A program made the translations under genes and the position numbers. From Terebella lapidaria (lineage: Eukaryota; Annelida; Polychaeta; Terebellida; Terebellidae), in contig OX424561.1 of NCBI GenBank assembly GCA_949152475.1, positions 2,852,001 to 2,916,000 on the forward strand: DNA of 64,000 nt. The letters run 5' to 3'. The notes below the pieces were generated by a model. That model made no database searches, was not told where the DNA came from, and saw only the letters and a list, made by a program, of their open reading frames with translations. Shown here piece by piece: positions 48,667-59,226 of the stretch (within the stretch, counting starts at the first letter, position 1; every line of letters begins with the position of its first letter).

Positions 48667-51465
48667 GTAAAATATTGTTGTGACGTCACACCATTGTCTG
48701 AACAGTGGATTCGCCCGCACGAATCCACCGTTTGCCCCATACGAATTCATTGGTTCGCTGATGCATGTAATGTCATGTATGTATGTCAATTTCCGTGTAC
48801 ATCAGGAAAACATTTTCCGTCAGATTCACGACTTTGTTCATAATCAGTAATCGCAAGATCATCTAATGTTGAATTTCCAACATCGTTCAGAATGTTTGCA
48901 GCATTAAATGACACCATAGTACTATCCACGGTTTCATTTAAAAATGTGTCCAAATTATCTGCGATGTTGAAATTTAATGTCAACCAGTCGATGTCCAGTA
49001 ACAGAAATGCGAGAATGTATGTGGTATAGGTCACTGTTTCGCTGTGTTTTGAGTACAATATATTAAAACTCACCATCATCCAATGGAGATGTCCATTGAA
49101 ACACGTTCCACGTATCACTCTGCTGCTTAATACTACTCATCCACTAAATGATTGCATTTAACCCGTGTGCCACCTTCTTAAGATGGTGAAACCCTGCCGA
49201 TTGTTGGCAGTAAATTTCACGACTTTAGTACCGCATACAAAATATGAGCTTTTGTCATAAAGCTTCTGGTAGTCCGAAGTGCCTTTTTTGCAGTTGGAGT
49301 GTATAGAGGAGTCATTTTCTTGTTTTAGAAAAATACAATCTTCGACATGAAACGTCTGGATCATTCCGGATCATAACGATGAAGTTGGTACATCCGTTCT
49401 CAATATCAACCACGTAATCTTTAGAATACATCGACTTTTTACATAGTGGAGCAGTCAGTGTCTATGAGCTGAGAATTACTTTTTGAATTTACCGCCTACA
49501 TTTGTCACAAAATGCCCGACTGTCTTTGACACATTTACGAAACGCGCCATTTTCAAAATATCACGTGGATTTGGACAACACTCAGACCTGAAATATCATC
49601 TATTATTTTGATGATTTTCAAAGAATGGCTGACTTACTTGGGATTGGTACATCGTAGACTCCATAACGAGCTATCCACAGCCATGTGACAATGCGTTTTT
49701 CCCCGTAAAATTGAGTCTGAATATCGGATACTTTCAACGTCAGGTGCCACGAAATCGTGTTTACATATTGGAGTGTATAGGTATGTCGATTCTGTATAAT
49801 CCACTGATCACACCAAATAATCCACTTACTGAATACTGAACGGGACTACGGCGGAAAATGTTCGTAGCACGACACATTGCATTGTGTTTTGTGATATCAA
49901 TTGGTAGCTGTCATCCTCGGAATATTTCCTTCGGTTGTGAAGACCATATTTTGCGACTATGAGATTCGGTAGCTTCGTCTCCAAATGTTTTCCCGCGAGG
50001 CACCAACAGTCCCATGTGTTACGCATGTATATCGGCATATGACGGAGGCAATCCCAGAAACATGTACATAATCGAAGACATATTAGTTCATAGACAAATA
50101 ATCGTTGTAGATCGGGGAATGACAAACACTGAAAACCATGTTTCCAGACCATAACTGACATATCGCTCACCACGTGAGTTTGTATTCGCTCCGGGGAGAA
50201 AGCCGTTGAAATCCGTGCACAGGGTTTTGAGTTCAATGTGAAGAGCAATACTCACCAGCTGCTCAAGTCCCGTCTCGGTCAGTGATAGCATGGAACCACA
50301 CGGCAAATCATCGAGCACATGTACTGGGGCGGATTATTAACCCTCTTTCGACCCTTCTTGCACATTGGGAGTTCATTTTCACAAATAGGATAATATTATA
50401 TTTGTTCAGGTACGTACACATAATTTAAGCGTTCTGTATATTGAAGCCCCGTCTCTATCAAAACTGATCAAGTATATATGAGTACCTATTCCATAATTTC
50501 GTGGTTAAATACAGGAATGTCGATAACAAAATGAAATTGTATGTAGATGTATCTGTATATGTATGTCAAGAAATTTAAATTAGGAGCCCTGATTGGCACA
50601 AGTATATGATGTGATTATCAATAAGCAGCTATATGAGGTATTCATATCACCAACATGTATATATTTCTCTAAATCAAGAAGTTTACTTGATTGTAATATT
50701 CCAATGATCAATTCAAGGCAATGTGATTGGTATCAGCAACAGAATAGAGTGCCATCTGACAAAACCATCATCTCATATTTTTCTGACTCCAGATGACTCC
50801 AGATGTTGCTGACAACTCCACATCACTTTCCTGACAGCTCAGCCAGAAGACAACACAACCAGAAGCACCATAAATCCTGGTTCAAGTCTCAATCAGAAGA
50901 CAGGCAATAGCAGCTCCACACCACTTGAATGATACCCCCAATGACAGGCACCCAGGAGCAATCACTCAGTTGGCCAACAATATGGATGTCAAAACATAAC
51001 AAAAACTTGTGTTTTAAAGTTTGCACCAATATACACATGAATATTAAAACAATATATATATATAAATTCAAATTAAGTGCATGTTGGCCATGTTGGATAT
51101 ATTATTCTGAAACACCTGTACAGAATTGCACACTACCATTTTGGGTATTGTAATGTCACTATAAGACAATTGGATATCTTATACAACAGCAATTTTGGGA
51201 TTCAATGATCAATTAATAATATTTTCATATTTTATATTTTATTGGATAAAGTGGCCAACACATTGTATGTTTCAAAATTTGTTATTGATACACATGTGTA
51301 GGTCAGAAATACATTATGAAGATTTGAATGGCAGTGTATCAAGTGGCCATGTGCAACATTGTTTGCCAAATATGATAAATTCATAATCTTTTTGATTGGT
51401 ATTATATTTGATTTATTTTGATTGATTTATGTTGTTTACCTTCCATGTACAAACTTATATATAAA

Positions 51466-51997
51466 CATATACATAAGGAGTATACTACCAAGTACACTAT
51501 TTATTCATGACATTCTTTGTCTGGTATGTTTGATATCATACTTGTGATCCATGTATGTCAAAAGATGAAGGCTTCAATTCATAACTCATGAATTGTACTA
51601 ATAAAATGCTACCATTGTGTGAAATTCACATCAATTATGTTGACACAACCCATGTGCAATAATGATACTTTAATGTCAGTTGTAATAATGATGACAATAA
51701 ATCAAAAGCCTGGTGATATTTACATGTTATTGGGATCAGTATGTATCCTGTATCTAGCTCAGGGTTTGTGTTCTTCGTTTGCATAGACAAAAGCATTATG
51801 CACAATAGGGTCAGTGAATAAATACATGTACTGTTAGTTATTTGATGAACACAGAGTGTTATGAATTATGCCAAATGCAAGAAGATGTTACTTCCCCAGA
51901 AGTTTTAAACTTATAACTGTCACTTTGGAAATACGGGTTATTATTTGCATTGATCAGGTGAATAGAGTAGTGTCATGGCCCAATGCACACAGAAGCA
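51466..51997. other. Unique right part of the 25 kb element
   Basis: AT-rich sequence found once, between the last tandem unit and the right subterminal repeats. No frame or signal recognised. Confidence 0.5.
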
Positions 51998-52140
51998 TTC
52001 GTGAATAGAATGTTTTATTCGCGAATAGAATGTTTTATTCGCAAATAGAATAGTTTTTTTCGCAAATGGAATGTTTTATTCGTGAATAGAATGATTTATT
52101 CACAAATAGAATAATTTTATTCGCGAATAGAATATTTTGC
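51998..52140. repeat. Right subterminal 20-bp repeats
   Basis: About seven units of GAATAGAATGTTTTATTCGC, the reverse complement of the left array at 26955-27155. Confidence 0.8.
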
Positions 52141-52700
52141 TACTTTTTATTTTTGGTGTCATGCAAAAAAAAATTTAGATGTCACATATCAGCCACCGTA
52201 TTAATTAACTAAAGTTACATATTTAATTTAGAGTTTAGTGATAGATGGGATGTACGCTACATTGTTTGCTTATTCCAACAGCAAAAAAATAACAGACTCA
52301 ATGTCATGGGCAAAATTGACCTGATATGAACGAAAAGTAGTGAAACGGTCCACGACAAAGCAACCTCGCCTCGTTACCTGGTTACATCAGCAAATTCATT
52401 TGGAAAATATCAGTCTGATGATATTTGAACATAACATGTGAATGAATAGCGCCTATACATGCGTACAAGTGCAGATAGGAAAAACAATTGCCGTGGAATT
52501 TGATGTCATGCTGAAGTGTGAATTGCCTATAGTCACGGGCTGATGCCTAATTGGTAGTTCAATAAGTCAACACGACACGGGTCTTATTGCAATTCTTTGA
52601 AGTGAATTGCTTCCCTTTTGATCTGTCTATGATTTACTTTCAGTCGGGGATGATGAATCTTTTTTGTCACATGTTGGCAGATCTGTGGTATCGGTGCCTT

Positions 52701-52708
52701 TATATAAA
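52701..52708 (+). promoter_or_regulatory. TATA box of gene A, copy C
   Basis: TATATAAA, 124 bp before the ATG; surrounding CTTTATATAAAGCCTGATTG is conserved. Confidence 0.7.
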
Positions 52709-52824
52709 GCCTGATTGAGAGCGTGATCGTAACAACTATTTCACGCTATTCGTTGTCACTTAGATTATCAACAGCAGCTTTCATACTATTTTGAGCCTAT
52801 GCTGGGAAACGAGAACCATCCAAG

Positions 52825-53208
52825 ATGAAGTTGTTCAGATGCTACAACCGCGTGGGCTCCACTGATCTGGATCCCATAAACACAGAAGATTCAGATGGTG
52901 TGGAATCTGGAGCCTCCAGAGATCCAATTTCCGTCGGTTCCGTTGCCAAGACGACGAGATGGCGGAGGACAGAGGCGACGTTATCTACCAGGAGAGCCGG
53001 TAGCTGCAGGCAGAGGACTCCGCCTGTCATCAACCGATTGAGGCAGTCCCATCGAACCAAGAAAGTAACCAGGCCCCAGAGAAAAGTGAGGGCCAGTCAC
53101 CAGACAGACTGGAGTGGACTAGAACCACTACTAGAGACTCACGTCAGCACCCTGATGTTTCCCTCCACCCAGAGACACGTGGAAACCATACAGGACAACC
53201 TGACATAG
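52825..53208 (+). CDS. Gene A copy C: unrecognised basic protein, 127 aa
   Basis: The most divergent copy at the N-terminus (MKLFRCYNRVGSTDLDPINTEDSDGVESGAS split across the variable region), yet the same length class and the same C-terminus as the others. It carries the 9-bp insertion relative to copies A and B. An upstream in-frame stop (TTTTGA near 52790) excludes the longer start that copies B and D would allow, supporting this ATG for the family. TATA and AATAAA are at the same spacing. Gene B follows 1.6 kb downstream on the same strand. Confidence 0.65.
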   Translation: MKLFRCYNRVGSTDLDPINTEDSDGVESGASRDPISVGSVAKTTRWRRTEATLSTRRAGSCRQRTPPVINRLRQSHRTKKVTRPQRKVRASHQTDWSGLEPLLETHVSTLMFPSTQRHVETIQDNLT

Positions 53209-53262
53209 TGGTGATGATCTTATTTAGGCCTACTGTCACTGGTGCTGTTTATCGTACGAACT

Positions 53263-53268
53263 AATAAA
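53263..53268 (+). terminator. Polyadenylation signal, gene A copy C
   Basis: AATAAA 55 bp after the stop, in the shared 3' context (GAAACTCTAGTTTTTATTAC follows). Confidence 0.6.
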
Positions 53269-53447
53269 GAATAGAAACTCTAGTTTTTATTACTCCTATA
53301 ATTTTCTGACAGATTGGTTACTTCCACATAAAATTATGAAGCCTATATTGTTTGTAGATTATTTGCTTTAGAGTGTTCAAAATTCCCGTTCTCTGCACTT
53401 TGCATACATAACCTATTACAAACTTCATCAACACCTACATCGTTGCC

Positions 53448-53708
53448 ATGGGTAACAAACCCGGTCCACGCGCCGCTGATGCGCGCTCTTCACGTTCAGC
53501 ACTGTTCAGGACTCTAATCCACAAATCACAAAGTATGACATTAGATCGACACTTCCTAAAGAAGATAAGGTTACATCAACACACGGAACACGTGATACCC
53601 ATTCCTCCAATCACAACACAGCAGCTCAAAGTTAGCACACACATTTTCAGACATGACTTTGTAAGTGATGGAGATTTAGCCTTTGGGAAAGGAAACGTGA
53701 TATTATAG
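53448..53708 (+). CDS. Doubtful 86-aa frame between genes A and B
   Basis: Starts MGNKPGPRAADARSS in GTTGCCATGGGT, a good start context. Copy D has the same start near 61426, but its frame is altered and shortened by a ~60 bp deletion. Not recognised; it may be the 3' region of gene A or a decaying small gene. Confidence 0.2.
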   Translation: MGNKPGPRAADARSSRSALFRTLIHKSQSMTLDRHFLKKIRLHQHTEHVIPIPPITTQQLKVSTHIFRHDFVSDGDLAFGKGNVIL

Positions 53709-53918
53709 CATTTTCTAAGATTTCTAATTACATTTACTGATACATATTAACACTGAGAACAATGTTCACGCTTCCAGAAAAAAAATCCAAATCATCATAC
53801 GACAACAGAATATCGTTCTCAAATAATTTTAAACTCGTTTGAGGCGATCTTGAATTGGAATTGCTGAGAAGGATAAGCATCACCACCTCTTCATTCAAAA
53901 TGAAAGTGCTTAAGGGAC

Positions 53919-53926
53919 TATATAAA
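53919..53926 (+). promoter_or_regulatory. Second TATA box in the cassette, copy C
   Basis: TATATAAATGAGT, conserved with copy D (61959-61966). The downstream ~250 bp is similar in the two copies, but the frames (54016-54246 in C) are not kept in D because of a 1-base difference. This may drive a noncoding transcript, the gene B 5' leader or a decayed gene. Confidence 0.45.
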
Positions 53927-54439
53927 TGAGTTCCAATTCACTATTGATTCAGATACAGATTGACTTCAGCAGTAAAGCTCTCTGCATCCACCCTAAGGAC
54001 GAATGATTCGTCCCAATGCACGCAATGTCTCAATGTCTCATGTCTCACGTCGTGTTGGCTTCAAGCAGTCGTCTCTCTTTTGCTGTCGACATTATCGTGT
54101 CAATTACGTGTTGCGCTGGGCGGGAGCCGCGGGACATGAGCTATTCCGAATCATCTAGAGCCCCACGCCCAGTTGCGACGCCTGTGGTCCAGCGGCAGGT
54201 CCCGACCATGCTTGTCCTAAGAACGACATCACAACCTGCTAACTGATGTGGTACTGGTCTTTCCTCAACTCACGCCATTGAATCACCGACTTATATTATA
54301 CCTCCACAAATTTACTCCACTCACCAGATATGAAGCACATTTTTCTCTGCAAAACCAAAGATGGTTAAATCAGGAATGCATGCTCAATGTGAACGAACTC
54401 ATCACGTTTACATGGGATCAAGTACAATCCGGTTCATTA

Positions 54440-54854
54440 CTGTATACGTTCTCTTTAATAATTTATCAGGAAACAATTGTGTTTATTGGATTTCGCTACT
54501 CGTTGGTGATATCATTCAGAATACCAATCTGCCTTGGAAGCCACAGGTATTGAGCTCCATGACAGATAAGGAACAGCTCTACAGCGTTATTCTAGTCGAG
54601 GACGGTCTGTTGGCTGCAGGGACGTTACTTTCTGGCCACTCAGCGCTCACCTATAATTTCATTGACAATGCGTGACATTATATGAAGGTGAAAATCTGTT
54701 TTGTCAAGTCTGAGAGTTGTCATTTGAAGCGAAAATCGTTAGCAGAATCAACATCTTTATGGGCTCTAGGATACATGTATCGAATATGTTCATAGATGGC
54801 AAAACACGCTTGCATTCCGTACGAGGTTCTTATTTGTCTTCTCGTGGACACAAT
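54440..54854 (+). other. Near-identical block upstream of gene B
   Basis: Compared by eye with 62438-62837, only about three differences appear in ~400 bp, far fewer than in the flanks. It contains an open frame ending YNFIDNA at 54675 in both copies (SSMTDKEQLYSVILVEDGLL). No start or exon structure can be defined. Confidence 0.4.
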
Positions 54855-56687
54855 ATGAACTTCTCAGGACTTATTGTGGCATTGTTACTCGGATGTATAC
54901 GGGTAATTTTGGCGGAGTGTTTGTTCGAGAAGCATGTGGGTGTGTCCCTCTCGGCCACTGACGTCTTGGCGAGCTATGACGTGACCACAGAGACCAGGTG
55001 TCTGAGTCTGTGTCTGAGGACCGGATCTGTCTGCCTGGCCACTAATATGGAGTACAACCAACAGAGGGGACTTATCTGTCAGCTGATCTCCAACAGAACT
55101 CTCCTGACAAACCTCGTACACAACCAAATGGCAACGGTCGCCATCAGGAAAGGTCAGGTCTATTTATCATAGAATATATCTTAAACTGCGAGTTCGGTCT
55201 GGCAGGAATGCTCGCCCTTTTTCAGCTTACCAGGCTATTTGTGCAGACAAGCTTTTGTTGTGTTTTACGTCCGACGTCCATCGTTTCTCTGGGTCTGTGC
55301 TCTAATTTCGTCAGAACACAGCTTGGGCCGATATCTAAAGTACATGTAATATTTTTTATTTTTTTAATGACCATTTTTTGGCGACCATTTTAGTGCTGAT
55401 AAATGTCCAATTTGACACATTTTTTTCTCACAATTGACGTGATAACTATTTTTTTATTATTTGTTTACAGGTATGTTATTTTAGGCCAGTTGTAACGTGT
55501 TTTATATAAGGATAATAGAGCCTGAATCATTCGTACGGCCCGAAATGGTGGCCCAAAGGGCCGAACATGGGCCGGAATGCAGAAATTTGCTTCTAGGACC
55601 AGAACGCTGGTGCATAGTGCTTAAGATTGTGAGCACTATCATAAGCTTATTGGGAGCCATACATGGTGGATCTTTTGGTGATCCTAAAATTGACATCGGA
55701 TGAACTTGAGTGGTGAATCTCAAGGTCACATTTGACCTGAAATATAACGCAAGCAGATGGGGCTTAGGTTTGTATCATATGTTGGACCTTTTTGGGAACT
55801 GGAGCTCAGATCTTTTGGGAACTTGACCTCAGATGACATTTAATGGAAAATCTCGAGGTCACATTTCAAAGAAATATATAAATTGACATCTACAGACAGG
55901 ACGGGGACATAAAACCCTTATGTTTGTGATACATAAATATATGCAATGTTAGGTGGATTTTTTGTGACATTGTTGATCCCAGACTACTTAAAGCAATGAA
56001 CAGCACGTTTGAGCTAGTAAGTTTGCTGGTGAGCTAGCTACAGCGCCCTTTTGTGCTATGTTTCTTTTATTCCTCGAAAAATGTCATGTAGGCCCTACTC
56101 ATGGCACTGGTAATATGTATTTCCTAGTCATAACCCTATTGGCACCGATCCTGAATTATGAGCATGCTAAGATACTTAGAAATATCAATGACATTGTGTC
56201 TAATTACCTCGGTATTGTCTCAGACTTCACAGTTGTTCCCTCAACAACACAACCAGTCGGCATGACAACAGCGACAACAACAACAATTGGCGTCACCATG
56301 GCGACCACGAGTCAAGTGCCAGACATTACCACAAGTCAAGTTAATATGGAAATCACAAATCAGGGTTTCTCAGCAACGAGCAGAGTTGCCATAGTAACGG
56401 CCAACATGTCCACAGAGTTCGCGGACCGATCGATCCAGACCTCTGTCAGGTTGACCAGTGAGTCCCCGGACGTGACGACGCCAGGCGGCCCCCAGGACAC
56501 GACACCACCTCCAGGCGCCCTCGTGGTGTGTACTCATGATGGCCAGTACATCAGGGACCCACTGGATTGCTCCGTCTTCTACCACTGCAGTCATGGGACG
56601 CCCTTCCGAAACCAGTGTGCCGGCGGGCAGCACTTCAGCACTGCACACTTGGTTTGTGTGGCCATAGGCGAGACGCCTTGTCCCTGA
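54855..56687 (+). CDS. Gene B copy C: secreted PAN + chitin-binding type-2 protein
   Basis: Two exons, 54855-55152 and 56224-56687 (AAAG|GTCAGG; CTCAG|AC), 253 residues. Signal peptide MNFSGLIVALLLGCIRVILA; then an apple/PAN-like region with CLFEKHVG, TETRCLSLCLRTGSVCLATN and GLICQLIS; then a Thr/Ser-rich mucin-like linker (VPSTTQP to PPPG). It ends with a peritrophin-A/ChtBD2 domain: CTHDGQYIRDPLDCSVFYHC, NQCAGGQHF, LVCVAIGETPC, with the expected six Cys. Expected to be secreted and to bind chitin or glycans (inference). An upstream in-frame ATG at 54717 exists, but this start gives the signal peptide. Possible poly(A) signals are AATAAA at 57304 and 57308 inside a SINE. Confidence 0.72.
55153..56223. 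other. Gene B intron
   Basis: Holds a fragment of the AGCTTACCGGCA-type element (about 55224-55330) and noncoding sequence shared with copy D from 63136 on. Words like TCAAGGTCACATTTGACC occur twice (55720, 55856). Confidence 0.5.
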
Positions 56688-57066
56688 TCCTCGGGAGCGA
56701 TCTATATCGGGTGGAATATCTGAGTGATATAGACTCCGGACAAGTCTACTGTGGATAAGAGGCAAATTGTTCTATGTAATGAATGAAATCAATATGTGTA
56801 ATATGACAATGTTACATTCATGTTAATGTCAATGTTAATGGATGTGTGTAGCTAAGGCATGTGGCTTTATTCTGGACTTTTTCAGCAAACTGTTTCACAG
56901 ACAAAACTTTTACAGCAACCAATTAGTCAATTTAGCTACTGTCTTATACTCTCTGAATACCCAAGAGTCCATACATTTGGAAAAATACCTGTAAAGGTGT
57001 TCTATTCAGGTAAAGTTAGAATTACTTTATTGTTGGCTGAGTTAAGACAATTAAGACAATTACTGG
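56688..57066. other. 3' flank of gene B
   Basis: No further gene. From about 56860 it matches 18350-18540 of copy A (ACTTTTTCAGCAAACTGTTT). Confidence 0.5.
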
Positions 57067-57318
57067 TTGCCCGGTTAGCTCAGTTCGTATGTGGGCTGAC
57101 TTCTCACCAATGCAGTCAGTTTAGGCGCGAGTTTGATCCCCGGCCTCGGCATTATGTGAGGTCGTATGTGGTCGCCAAACCGGGCAAGTGGGTTTTCCCC
57201 AGGTTCTCTGGTTTCCTCCCACACGAATGACCACCCTTGTGCCAAGATCCGAGCCAACAAGAGATGTTAATATAAGCTGATGCTTGTTCATCAATTGTTG
57301 TAAAATAAATAAAGTTTA
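57067..57318 (+). mobile_element. tRNA-derived SINE with V-domain-like core
   Basis: The head GCCCGGTTAGCTCAGTTCGT (A box) and GAGTTTGATCCCCGG (B box) are tRNA-like. The body includes GGGTTTTCCCCAGGTTCTCT and GGTTTCCTCCCAC, resembling the conserved core of V-type SINEs. The tail is AAAATAAATAAAG. Copy A lacks it at the equivalent place (near 18545). Confidence 0.75.
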
Positions 57319-57508
57319 AAGGTTATGTACATGTAATCAGACTTAATAGTGCTTTAAACATTGTGGGTTTTGAATAAATATTGTACAAACATTGACCTTC
57401 GTGGAGGTAAAAACGTAGTAATTTTTCCGTCCCGAAGAAGACGTATTGGCTGAGCTTCCACCCCACTTCACTCCAACATAATAAACAATAATCCCAAATG
57501 CACCAACA

Positions 57509-58178
57509 CACCCTACAAAATGGCATAGAGCATTGGACGACTTTGTTCTTTTGTTTAGGGGTCAGGTCATGTTGTTGTCAACACTGTCGGGCTAACTTTT
57601 TGCGACACAGGGTGAGTAAAATAATTGTTCTGTCAAATATTGACCATATTACCTTAGAATGGGGATTCGATGCAGTGTCCGAGATACCAAATGTGCTCGT
57701 GCTCCGCCTTAGAGTGAAGACCATGTCTTTAGAGCGTTGACACGCCACAAGCGATACAATAATACATTATTGGAGCCCTAATTAGATGGTGTTGCGCATT
57801 TATATCGCTCACGAATGAATTTTGAAATACTTGAAACCTCCAGTTCAAACAGTGTTGCTGTACATTAGTCATAAGTATCGAAAAAATTGTGATTAATGTT
57901 CGGACACTACATATTTGTGGGCAACATCCGTGGGCCAGGGCCTATTTCTGAACAAATCAGACTCATATGGCTAATTGGAGAGCATGCGCTTGTACATTGG
58001 TATCTCGGACACTGCATCAAATCCCCAATCTAGGTAAAATGGTCAATATTTGACATAAAAATTATTTTACTCACCCTATGTCGCAAAAAAGTTAGCCTTA
58101 CAGCGTTGACAACAACATGACCTGACCCCTAAACAAAAGAACTAGGTCGGTCAACGCTCTATGCCATTTGGTTGGGTG
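57509..58178. mobile_element. Chapaev-like fold-back element, 670 bp
   Basis: Inverted ends CACCCTACAAAATGGCATAG and the complement of CTATGCCATTTGGTTGGGTG. Arms of about 180 bp share CTGTCAAATATTGACCAT-type sequence and GTTGTTGTCAACRCTG. Flanking AACA on both sides (57505-57508, 58179-58182). Copy A shows the empty site (CCAACATACAC near 18708). A 4-bp target and CAC ends fit the Chapaev group of CMC transposons. No coding. Confidence 0.65.
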
Positions 58179-58460
58179 AACATACACATATATGTAATAT
58201 ATTAATCATCCTCAACATCGGAATATTCTAGTGTTTTTGCTTCCATTGTCACATATTCATCGAGTAAAAGCAGAAATATATTATTCGACTAAACTATATC
58301 TGAGTTCTTCAATAAAGAATGAGTTCATTTGAATTGCACAACGAAGCTTTCATGAAATCCATTTTGTCCATTAAAATGTTGGTTTGCTATTCCTTTTAGA
58401 GAAATAATTGATCAGGAGATAATTCATTAGATCAAGTTATCAATTGGACGTGTTATTCAG

Positions 58461-58581
58461 TTTAAGGTGCGCTATGAGCACATTAGTGAGCTATGGTATA
58501 TTTGAGTTGGTGCTAGGGGCCTATCTAGCCAATGAGGGGGGTTAGATCACCATGGTGAAAGTCGAATACCGCACCTTACTC
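58461..58581. mobile_element. 121-bp MITE with 9-bp TSD
   Basis: GTTATTCAG is duplicated at 58452-58460 and 58582-58590. Inverted ends AAGGTGCG(C/G)TAT. Copies A and B have the single-copy site (GTGTTATTCAGCACATTC at 24119). A 9-bp duplication suggests a Mutator-like family. Confidence 0.75.
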
Positions 58582-58933
58582 GTTATTCAGCACATTCTCC
58601 AGCTGGAAGACCTGGATATCGAATGCTGAGGACATGTGTTGGACTTCAAAAGCTAAAACTTTCCTCCAGTCGCACACATGAGTGGAGGATCTACATGTAC
58701 TGGGAGTAGGGAATTGAGTTGGTGATGATCAGTTCTGGTCTATTATATCTATTATATCATGATGTGCTATGAAGGGAAATCTAGCCCACTCAAATATATG
58801 CCCGCGGGTTGCGACTGAAGGGGAATTCATTAGTAGAATCATTACAAACGGGATCTCTATGATTTATTTTCACAGTTGCTGAAGCACATTGATCACTGGC
58901 TTTACAAATAGCTGGCTCAGTACACGAAATATG

Positions 58934-59058
58934 GGCCCAAGTATCATATCCTGCGCCTTCCTCTATATTCAATAAGGATTAAAAAGGTCCGAGACGGATT
59001 AAATGGTATGTTTTCAGTGGACGAGTAGTATTAAGGAGCAGTGTACGGTACTTGGGCC
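58934..59058. mobile_element. 125-bp hAT-like MITE with 8-bp TSD
   Basis: GAAATATG is repeated exactly at 58926-58933 and 59059-59066. TIRs are GGCCCAAGTA and TACTTGGGCC. Copies A and B have the uninterrupted GAAGTATGCCGAC. An 8-bp TSD fits hAT. Confidence 0.78.
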
Positions 59059-59226
59059 GAAATATGCCGACACAAAAGTCTCATTGTGCTGCTGATATTT
59101 TGTACTTGTTCAACCAAAAAAATACATGTATTGCTCAGGTCATTATAATACCTGCATTAATCATATTGCAGCTTTTCCTCTAATAAACACTCCATCACGG
59201 TAAATAAACACAGCTGTAATCACACT

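Larger units (their letters stand above)
39178..51465 (+). repeat. Tandem unit 4, interrupted by an 8.5 kb element
   Basis: The LINE frame at 39182-39973 is intact. The LINE 3' UTR is broken at 40071 and resumes at 48567, then the module runs to about 51465, where it diverges into unique right-end sequence. It has a ~45 bp deletion near 49770 and a few indels. Confidence 0.85.
26895..52200. mobile_element. 25.3 kb nest bounded by TIRs TACGGTGGCTGATATGTGAC
   Basis: The left end TACGGTGGCTGATATGTGAC (26895) recurs inverted at the right end (52200). Homology continues inward through an A/T run, GACACCAA and arrays of ~20 bp repeats. Flanks read TAAATT on the left and TTAATT on the right, an imperfect ~6 bp target duplication. 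Originally probably a ~4 kb element (left end, 2.9 kb module, right end). It later received a LINE, tandem amplification and an 8.5 kb insertion. No transposase was recognised, and no capsid or polymerase genes were seen. Confidence 0.7.
26395..59226 (+). repeat. Tandem host segment, copy C (split by 25 kb nest)
   Basis: Header and upstream part at 26395-26894, remainder at 52201-59226. Contains gene A and a complete gene B. Removing 26895-52200 restores the sequence seen at 21790-21810 of copy B (GAATAAATTAACTAAAG). Confidence 0.8.

Noticed and set aside
26895-52200. Polinton or giant-virus-like element because of size and TIRs
   Set aside because: No capsid, ATPase, protease, integrase or family B polymerase frames seen; the size is explained by tandem units and nested insertions.
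54361-54675. 104-aa frame as a separate gene upstream of gene B
   Set aside because: The 5' half is not conserved in copy D and no shared start exists; kept only as a near-identical block of unknown role.
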